DNA of 64,000 bases from positions 107,849,501-107,913,500 of the forward strand of contig JASDFA010000020.1 of assembly GCA_035772735.1 (NCBI GenBank), read 5' to 3'. Position numbers and translations under genes: made by a program. Source of the DNA: Datura wrightii (Eukaryota > Streptophyta > Magnoliopsida > Solanales > Solanaceae). Of the stretch, positions 56,409 through 64,000 are shown one piece after another. The notes under the pieces are model-generated. The model was not told where the DNA came from and did not search any database. It was given only the letters and a program-made list of their open reading frames with translations. Position 1 is the first letter of the stretch. Each line of letters starts with the position of its first letter.

Positions 56409-57482
56409 GACCTCATTTATTTACACTTCATTTATTTACACTTAATGAAGGTTTAAATTTGAATGGTTCAGATCTCAGGTCAATAAGTACATTTGTTTTC
56501 ATTAAGATTTAAACACTTATTTCGTCTAATTAAATCTTAATTATTAAGATCTGGAACAGAGTTTTAATGTCATTAAAAGGTATATTTGTATGGATAACTT
56601 TCAACATCACTCTATTCACAATCATCAGCCACCACCATTAACCACCTCTATCATCACAACCACCACCACTATTACCATCGTCAACCACCATTCAGCACTA
56701 CCATCTACTGTCTTTGTCACAATTGTCAACCATCATTATCGTTACCAACCACCTTGAACATCACAACGAGGAATGGCAACCACCACTGCTGCCAACAACT
56801 GCTGTCAGTCATTACTACACATATAACCTCCATCATTATAATTATATTCACTCTCACTACCACCGCTCACTGCCGCCACCATATCTACCACCACTATTAG
56901 TCACTACATCATTGCTATCAATCCCTACTATCAATCATCTTCACCATCACAACAAGAACCGTCACCAACTACTACCAACATATCATTAATCACCACACAT
57001 TTTTCAGCTACCTCCATCAATACAGTCAACTCCTAACATCAACCAACTTCACCATCACAACCAACACTACCAACCATCACCATTACGTCGACCACTACAA
57101 CACCAACTATCCCCATCATCAAAAATATCACCACCACAATTACTAGCAAGTAACAACTATCACCCACCACAACTACTAGCCATTAACACTAAGCATTACC
57201 ATGATCACCACTACAAACAATCTCCACTATCACTAGCAAACATAATTTTTTTTTATCAGATTATAAAGTTATTGCATTAAATTAATTTTTCAATACTTAA
57301 TTACTTTTTTATTTAAATTGTATATTTAATATATTTAAAAATAAATAAAGTATGTACATCCAGATGTTAAAAAACAAATAGTATTAATCATTCAATGTTC
57401 AGATCTAGAGGCAATATCTTAATCATTCAGATGTATATTCAGATTGATATACGTCTTAATCTTAATAAAAACAAATGAGGCC
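56409..57482. mobile_element. Non-autonomous Harbinger-like element with internal CAC/CAT repeat
   Basis: Ends GACCTCATTTATTT and AAACAAATGAGGCC (inverted, 12 of 14 equal), flanked by TTA on both sides (56406-56408 and 57483-57485), the target duplication usual for PIF/Harbinger. Subterminal GTTCAGATCT / AGATCTGAAC-like and ATTAAGATT motifs occur at both sides. 1074 bp, no transposase. Most of the interior is the repeat at 56590-57240. It lies inside an exon-like frame. Confidence 0.6.
56590..57240. repeat. Degenerate (CAC/CAT/CAA)n trinucleotide array
   Basis: About 650 bp composed almost wholly of CAC, CAT, ACC, AAC and CTA triplets (for example CCACCACCATTAACCACC), very poor in G on this strand. 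A His/Thr/Pro-rich plus-strand frame of 91 codons is a by-product. Confidence 0.75.
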
Positions 57483-58360
57483 TTAGTAAATTCTACAAAC
57501 GATTTCTTCACACACTCCTCTATCTTTTCCTTGTCAAGCTAAATAAAATAAGCTAAAAATATTACATACAATATAATTTAATTTGATGGCTCACAAATAT
57601 AAATTGTAGAAGACATCACAGAAAAATAAAAGAAAGCTTACATCTACAATAAAAAAAAAATGAATGAATCAACATGTGTATATATTAGGTGTATACAACA
57701 AACCAACAATTATATAACATAGATGTCTAATTTGTAAAGTTCTATATTTCAAGAGGGATTGCCTAATTGTCTTAATGTCCAACTTTTAATTTGAGAAGCA
57801 TTTCTCCCAAGAGCAATAAATAAAGAGAAACTTATTATTAAATTCAACTTTTTACAAATTTTATTATTGCATTAACAGAATAGTTTTAATGCCACAAAAG
57901 ATCACCAGTCAGTCTAAAAACCATCATAAACTATAACATAATTTTATCAAACTCCTAAAAATAAACAAGATTTACTAATATTTTAACTAAATTAGGTTTA
58001 TCAACAAGATATTTCAGCGCCCATTTAGCTAATAAACACAACAGTGTAATCTATTATTCAAAAATTCAAATAAAAATATACACTCAAACAATCAATTAAC
58101 TTCTAAAAAGACAAACTCAACTAAAATAATCTCTCTTCATATAAAAAAGACAATTCAGAAATATATACGGCAGATGTATATAAAAAAAAAACGCAAAATA
58201 AACTCCTAAAAATTAAATAAATGAATACCTGTAATTGATGATATTCAAACTCATCTTTGTTTTTCTGTTCAACCTTTTCCTTCGAGGATTTCATGCCCTT
58301 GTTGTCATTCTCTTCACTTGCTACATATTTCCTCTTTTCAGAATTAACGCTCGATATCAT

Positions 58361-59690
58361 GTGATGACTAACAGGGTCTATTATAATTTATTTTATCATT
58401 GCCAATTCAATTTTATCTGGCGTTTATTTTTTTTTCCCTTAAATTTGTTCTACATCAATCCAATTTTTGGTATGATTTTCATATTTAGATGATCTTGAAT
58501 ATGTGAAATTAAAATTATAGGTAGAGGATCTTCAAAATCGGAGTACTGCCCTGATAAAAAATTTTTTTTTTTTGGAAAACTGCTCTTCCCCATCAAATTT
58601 ACAACAAAATAGCAAAAGAGAAAAAGAAAAAAAAAATTATAGCAGCTGGGACTTCCAACCTAATTACAAAATCCTGGATTTTTTTTCTTTAAAAAAAAAA
58701 AAGAAAAAAAAATCATTCATATTCAATATACAGAAAGATATGGTATGATTCAAGTGACCTATTTTGAGAGATTCACGATTTTAATTGAAATCTTAAATAG
58801 ACTAAAAAGTGTGAAATATGTATTTTGTGATTAAAACATGGCTATTCTATGTCAATTAGATGTTAAAATTAGTACATCATGCCAAATATACATTTAAATT
58901 ATGTTCTTGACAGACGAATGGACAAAATTTGGACTAAATTTATCGGGTGATTTACGCAAAAGAGATATTTTGAAGTAAATATTTAAAATTTTATTTTTAT
59001 TTTTTACATTTGGGTTGAACTTGGCATTTTAAGTCTAATAAATGGTAAAGAAACACCAACAATCAGAACCATAATTGGTGAATTATAGTACACAGTTCAT
59101 GATATACTATATAACTTCATATTATAACCTAGTTTTTTTTAATTGAATCACTCACAATCGTCATCATTCCAAAGCTAAAACAAAGAAGAGAACGAAAAAT
59201 ATCGATACGACTTCATGTTATATTCAACTCACATATTTTGTAAGATTGTTTAAAAATAATAACAAATTGTCATAATGTCAAAACTACATATACAAAACAT
59301 GAAAAAATATATTTCAGAATTATGGCATACAAGTCATGATAAATTAGTATAACTTCATGTTATATTTAGCCTACTTGTCCTATATACTGGATTGTTTAAA
59401 AATAATAACAATATTTATTTATTTTTTTGAAGGATTGATTTTTTAGGTATTATGAATGACATAACTTTATTTTTAAAATTCTTTTCTAAAATGCCTTATT
59501 AAAAAGAATTATTTTCTCATATATTATTAAAAGCATGCAAATATTATTTGATTGATATAAATTTATATCATATAAATTATGTCGGACCATCATATTTTTA
59601 AATTTATAACAAACAAGAAAATGAAAGACAAGATAATTTATGATAGCTCGGTGTAACTTCATGCAACATGCAATCTAGTTTAAATAGTAA
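58361..59690. other. AT-rich intergenic region, no gene seen
   Basis: Contains A and T runs (58560-58710), two related stretches TTTAAAAATAATAACAA (about 59248 and 59394), and possible decayed transposon ends near 58840 (CATGGCTATTCTATG). No coding frame with protein-like composition. Confidence 0.5.
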
Positions 59691-59699
59691 CCTCAACAA

Positions 59700-60111
59700 A
59701 GGCCAAATGGTGAAAGTAATTCGTTAGGATGTAGAGCTAGAAAGGGAGCCAATGATTGGTTAAAAAACAGACACTACCGAAATGGCCGCTTGGCCCTTCT
59801 TCTTTTATGCATTAACTTTTTACCCTAAAAATAAAATTACTAAAAAATTAAATTTTCCTTTTTTATCCTTTTTCTGTGTACCCTACCTAAATCCATTTTT
59901 TTTTTTTAACTTTTTGATTTCGATAAATATATTCTCTTGTTCAAATTACAAAGACTTTTCTTTTTATATTCAAAATTGTTGATTTTCAATCTCTAGCTTT
60001 GTGTTTGCAGAAATTCAACTTGTATTATATTTTGGTAATTTACATTTTTACTTGCAAACATGAAACAGCTAGTTACTAAGATTCCAATGAAGGTGCCACG
60101 GATATGTGAAG
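59700..60111 (+). promoter_or_regulatory. Promoter and non-coding first exon of the 60738-62441 gene
   Basis: AGCCAATGATTGG (CCAAT-like, about 59747) and AT-rich sequence precede a likely first exon ending GAAG|GTAATTTC with donor GT at 60112. The transcription start is not defined; pyrimidine-rich TTTTCAATCTCTAGC (about 59983) would fit a leader. Confidence 0.35.
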
Positions 60112-60690
60112 GTAATTTCAATTGCTCTAGGCTCTAATTTTTATTTCTAACTCTAGAACAATCATATTTTTCTTTTCTCTTAAAGCCCATTTGAAATATG
60201 AATTTTACACAAATTAAGAACCTATGAAATTGCATTCGATGATATTATATTGTTTCTCTGTCTCTCACATGCATAATTGATTAATGGTGGTGCCTGAGCT
60301 AACTCATGTCTTAAAGAATTGCTTACATAATGATGGTTACAATTTCAGTCTTAAAGGTTTATGAACGTTAATTCGGATTTGCAGATTCAGGGTTTGAAAA
60401 TAAATTTGTTGCTATATTGCTCTAGAGTTATAGGGTGAAAGAAAGAACAATCAAAGGATTCATATAATTGAGCAGAACTTATCTAAGATTGAGGTATAAT
60501 AGATGTGGGCTATCAGTCAATGCATTGAGTGGAAACCCTTGGAGAACAGGGTTCAAATCTAGATGAACACCATAATTATCAAAAGAGAAAAGTAATGAAA
60601 CTGGGAGAATGGCATTGTATAATCGTACATGTTTCTCTATCAATTTTTGTTGAATCATCCTCGTTTTGCAGGAGAAAGATTGGCTTGACT
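60062..60690 (+). other. Upstream ORF spanning a 5' UTR intron
   Basis: ATG at 60060-60062 opens MKQLVTKIPMKVPRICE up to the donor at 60112. If the intron 60112-60671 (acceptor TTTTGCAG) is removed, the frame continues GERLA and stops (TGA) in the next exon, giving 22 codons. The main ATG lies about 48 nt later. Such an upstream ORF would usually lower translation of the main frame; without splicing the peptide differs. Confidence 0.4.
60112..60671 (+). other. Intron in the 5' UTR of the host gene
   Basis: Donor GAAG|GTAATTTC and acceptor CGTTTTGCAG|GAGAAAG, 560 nt, T-rich and without an open frame. Inferred from signals only. Confidence 0.45.
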
Positions 60691-60737
60691 TGTCAATAGC
60701 ATAGAAGAATTGTGTTAATCAGAGGAATTAATTAAGA

Positions 60738-62441
60738 ATGGAGAATGTGAAGCCTGTAAGGCAACATCCTGATTCTCATTTATCAGCTTCTTCTTCGTCT
60801 GATTCCTCTCTGGAACTAAATACTCATCCAAAGGAGTCTCTTGGAGATATATATACCAAGCCCGAACAAGATGCTTCTTCTCAGATGCCTCAATGGAGCA
60901 TGATGAGTACATCTCCGCGTACTGAAATAGGAACTCCGTTACTCCCCGATGCTTTTCCTCAGAATCTTGAGCCAATGAAATCCCCTCCTTCACATACTAT
61001 TGATCACCCTCCAGGTTATGATCCTAATCGTATTCCAAAATCTATTTTTTCGAGCAAGCCTACCACCCCGGAATGGAGTACTGCTTCAAATGAGTCATTA
61101 TTTAGCATTCAGATGGGAGCCAATAGCTTCTCTACAGATTATTCTTACTTGCTACATAAATCAGGAGAAGTCCCTGAGGAATGGAAAAGTTCAACAGCCA
61201 ATCCATATTATGCATCTGAAGTTAAATCCAATGACAGTAAGAGCATATCTTCCCCTTTTGCCCCTCATATCGAACTAAGTAGAGATAATGATGTAAAAAG
61301 TGCAAGAGGTTTGGAAGGACCAGGTGTACAAGAGAAGAATGTCGAGAACCCCAAAGTGGTACCAGAGGAAAAATCTGTGAATAATAACAAACCAAAAACA
61401 ACTAATGTCATTGAAGAGCCTGTTGCTACCACCTCTAACAGGCCTGAAGATAGAGCGGTTCCTCCAACTGAGGCAACTCATATTTCTTCACCTGCTCGTG
61501 CATCTTCACCTTGCTACTCCGAGGCGAGTGGAAACAGCAGTAGATCCTTTGCTTTCCCAGTGTAAGCTCTCCTTTCAGGATTACATATAACATGAATAAT
61601 TCTATCCTATAAAAGTATGATTCTCACCTTTTTGTCAAATTAACATTAAAGCATCAACATATTTTATCACCAAAATGGGATGCACATAACATCAAGAAAC
61701 ATAGATTTTTCAGTCGTTCTGTTTTTTTTTTAATTTTCCAGAAAAGTCAACTGCTAACCTTTGGAATCTACTTCTTCTCTTATTAACTGTATGCTCTAAA
61801 ATACTAATTTTCCTCTCATCAAGGCAGCACCTTGCATCAAATTTTTGTGCTTTATTCTTCAAATTATTTGATCAACTTTAGAGTTTTGCCTTTTAAAAGT
61901 AGAAGCATTGCCTTGTGAAGTTTTAAAACTGGTTTCCTTTGACAGATTGGGTTCAGCATGTTTGTCTATGCCTTGTTAATTGACCTCACTTCTCTCTAAG
62001 AAAGTTCTAAAATCTTCTGAGAAATGGATTTAACCTTTTATTTGTCTTAGGATCTGGACATTTTAGTGTTTTGCTAAATGAGAATAACCTCTCTTCTTGC
62101 CATGTTTATTTCTGACTCTCTCTCTCTCTCTTCATTCTGCTCTTGTTTCATATCGGATATGATTTTTTATGAAATTTGGTTGAACGAAGTCTATTTATGT
62201 CATGCATGAAATACATTTGAACTCTACATGATTAGCTTTTCTTCATTCCAGACTAGTAAATGATGGTGGGAAAAGCAACTCACTGAAAGGTGCGTCTGAG
62301 AAATTAGAGAAACCTCAACCTCAACCTCAACCAGAGTTCCAACCTGAAAAGCAGCCAGAACAAAAGCAATCAGAATCACAGCCTAAAGTAGCAGAGAAAA
62401 GTTGGTGTTCATGTTTCACTTGTTGGCCTCGCTGTTGTTGA
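60738..62441 (+). CDS. Host gene: disordered Ser/Pro-rich protein with C-terminal cysteine cluster
   Basis: Two coding exons, 60738-61561 and 62252-62441, joined by an intron with GTAAGC and TTCATTCCAG; together 337 codons plus TGA. The ATG (AAGAATGG) is the first in-frame start after the presumed 5' UTR splice, and the frame is open throughout. Exon 1 (275 codons) begins MENVKPVRQHPDSHLSASSS and is rich in Ser, Pro, Glu and Asn; it includes the likely conserved segments HTIDHPPGYDPNRIPKSIF and TTPEWSTASNESLFSIQMG. Exon 2 has PQPQPQPE and QKQSESQPK repeats and ends SWCSCFTCWPRCC. No known catalytic domain is visible. The cysteine cluster suggests S-acylation and membrane attachment (inference). 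I do not recognise the family and give no symbol. Confidence 0.8.
61562..62251 (+). other. Coding intron of the host gene
   Basis: 690 nt, GTAAGC...TTCCAG, T-rich. It splits the codon after FAFP: GT plus A gives Val, and the frame continues LVNDGGKSNS. A (CT)9-like run lies at about 62115-62132. Confidence 0.75.
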
Positions 62442-64000
62442 TATATGTTTCTCTGTCCTTTATATGTTGACAAGAATGATTAAATCATTTGCACTTCATC
62501 AATGACACTTCTTTTCTGAATTGAGGGAAACTGGAAATTAGAACCGTCTTCATGGTGAATCTTGAAATTTCTTTCGGCGTGTGAGAGCAGTCGATCTGGA
62601 ATCAAACCAGTAGAGGTCAATATAACAAAATGGTATAGTCTTAAGTAACAAGCTTTGCTGATAATATGGGGGTGCTTGAAGATCCTTAATATTATAAACG
62701 TTGATCTTCTTAGGTGAAGTTGGGATTCTAACTTTGTGGATTCTGGATTTGTAGAACGATGACATTAAGTGCTAATAACTTGGTTCTAGATGTAAAATCT
62801 GTATAAATTTAAGGAATTTCTCAACACAACTGCACAATTTTCGAGCAAAAGTTGCTGATTCGGCCGAACCCGTAGTTCGGGCTTCTACCTCCGCCACTGA
62901 TTATTTTTGCTCTCCGAGGAAGAGCGTGATGCAGATGCATGATTTCTGGGGAAATAATGGTCTAACACTCTTAACTACCATAAGTTGCAGTGATCTTCAT
63001 AAGTCACATTGAACTGATCTTGGCTAAGGAGTTGATGTTTTTCAACAATGAGAAAATCCTATGACTTGGTAAGCGATGAGATTCTTTTTCTAGGATGACT
63101 ATTTGTTTGCAGATTGTAGTGGCCAGTCCCAGCAGTACCCGAAATCAAACAGGCCATGACGTTCCATTATGGGACGGCATGATGTTCCATCATAGACGCA
63201 CCAAGCCTCTAATACGCCTTCTGACCCTGTCAAGACGATATTTGGCGTGAGATATCTGCAACAAACCCCTCCAAGGATGTCCGCTCCATCCACCATCCTC
63301 TCAATGTTTGCTAGGGCATATCAATCCACTATATAAGCCTCTTCCGCGAGCAGAACGATCTGAGTGATACAAGAACTTTGCCACTTGAATCTCTCGTTAT
63401 TATAAGTTGTCATTGCTATAAAAAACTTGGATGAACCTATTTAGTTATTATCTCGTATTGGCCGCTTTAACACACCACTGTAACTCCCCATGCTCGGAAA
63501 TGCACTACTATAATAACAACTCTTTACTGCTATTTTTTTTAAAAAAAATATATATATTTTGTCCATTGTTTCTTACATTTTAATGTTATACATCTAACTG
63601 GTGGATTTTAGCGTCGACATAGTTGCAACTCGGCAACAGTTTATGTTTCCCCCAATTCAACGTCATATATTTCGTTCAGCTGAATACATCTTTCCAAGTC
63701 GGTTTCAAGGTAATTGCTGGTAGTGAATTATGGGGATATGTAATGTCCATGCTACATCTGATTAAACCTCAGGTAAGGAAAACTTCAATCTACTGAAGAA
63801 TTAACATTAACTGCAGTTTGGCCAGATATTTGACGACTTCAAATTGTTGGAAATATTGAACATCATATAAATTCTCCTAGTTTGAGGCGTGTCAAAAAAA
63901 AACTCAATTCTTAAGGATATTTCACCTTGTTTAGACGTATCCCTAGAATTCAACACGCTCTTCTAATATAAAATTAGGAGTCAGAATCTTATAAACATTT
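62442..64000. other. 3' UTR and downstream region, no further gene seen
   Basis: The first 100-300 bp should hold the 3' UTR; no clear single poly(A) signal stands out. Around 62855-62900 GATTCGGCCGAACCCGTAG looks like a fragment of a dispersed Solanaceae repeat. 63120-63350 is a GC-richer block with two copies of CATGA(C/T)GTTCCAT (about 63155 and 63179) and a TATATAAGCC (about 63331), possibly an LTR or small element remnant. Nothing is supported as coding. Confidence 0.4.

Larger units (their letters stand above)
55716..58360 (-). pseudogene. Multi-exon gene remnant with an exon split by a Harbinger-like element
   Basis: Minus strand. Exon 1, 58360-58229: ATG, 44 codons beginning MISSVNSEKRKYVASEEN and ending EFEYHQLQ, donor CAG|GTATTC. 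Exon 2 starts at 57538 after TTATTTTATTTAG: LDKEKIEECVKKSFVEF.. to 57486, is interrupted by the element at 56409-57482, and resumes at 56405 (NESIAPSSNNDNHYKG ... FVLKSEFDKAK) to a stop at 56281. The reading frame joins only if the insertion and one TTA copy are removed. Further exon-like pieces with good signals: 56115-56043 (NEFMLLKNYAKKTLQHSS) and 55786-55716 (ENKVIQKNNGEIGASNLK). The last ends in a phase compatible with the exon at 53119. Charged, Ser/Asn-rich protein, not recognised; perhaps the 5' part of the same transposon gene. Confidence 0.4.

Noticed and set aside
56714..56989. His/Thr/Pro-rich 91-codon plus-strand frame
   Set aside because: Pure product of the CAC/CAT triplet array inside the Harbinger-like element.
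60738..61565. Host gene taken as a complete 275-codon single-exon gene
   Set aside because: The stop is formed inside a GTAAGC donor, and exon 2 continues the frame with a matching phase and a conserved-looking C-terminus.
42..64000. Bacterial or phage system (operons, toxin-antitoxin, defence genes)
   Set aside because: Introns, LTR retrotransposons, a hAT element and plant primer sites show nuclear plant DNA; no prokaryotic gene organisation is present.

Overview
The window is nuclear DNA of a flowering plant, most likely a member of the Solanaceae. It is AT-rich, genes are sparse, and long terminal repeat (LTR) retrotransposons are nested several layers deep. The Athila-type Ty3/gypsy elements carry an accessory reading frame of the kind labelled 'putative plant transposon protein' in Solanaceae genomes. 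The lineage is inferred from remembered family features; no search was run.

Layers from left to right. (1) 1-2232 is a fragment of an Athila-like element holding only its accessory ORF. (2) 2233-19744 is a plus-strand chromovirus-like gypsy element (D1), reduced to a 5' LTR, a piece of gag and a piece of 3' LTR. (3) A near full-length minus-strand Athila element (E1, 3620-17495) sits inside the D1 5' LTR. (4) 19745-41229 is an older minus-strand Athila remnant (E3). Its primer-binding-site/LTR region is tandemly duplicated, and the second copy took the insertion of E2 (21257-39800), a sister of E1 flanked by a perfect CAATG target duplication. (5) E2 itself received a 4.8 kb hAT transposon (24703-29480) with 13-bp terminal inverted repeats and a perfect 8-bp duplication; the matching empty site is still visible in E1. 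(6) 41230-49680 is a still older Athila element (E6), interrupted by two solo LTRs, S1 (41637-44127) and S2 (45973-about 48500). (7) 49685-52489 holds two more Athila LTR pieces. (8) 52490-58360 holds exon-like pieces on the minus strand that resemble a Mutator/Ulp1-type element gene, one exon of which is split by a Harbinger-like element (56409-57482) filled with a degenerate CAC/CAT repeat. (9) 60738-62441 is the only convincing ordinary host gene: two coding exons, 337 residues, a disordered Ser/Pro-rich protein ending in a cysteine cluster.

No retrotransposon here looks autonomous. E1 and E2 carry different lesions in protease, reverse transcriptase and integrase. What may be new is in their organisation. 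In both E1 and E2 the accessory ORF lies behind a TATA-like box, a pyrimidine/CA-rich leader, a GTGAGTA donor and an acceptor immediately before its ATG, so it looks like a gene with its own promoter and a 5' intron. Dense clusters of a 9-bp palindrome, ACGA(C/G)TCGT, lie just upstream of the TATA box of both the LTR and this internal promoter, and also fill the U3 of the unrelated D1/S1 LTR family. The hAT transposon also appears to carry spliced host-like exons upstream of its transposase.
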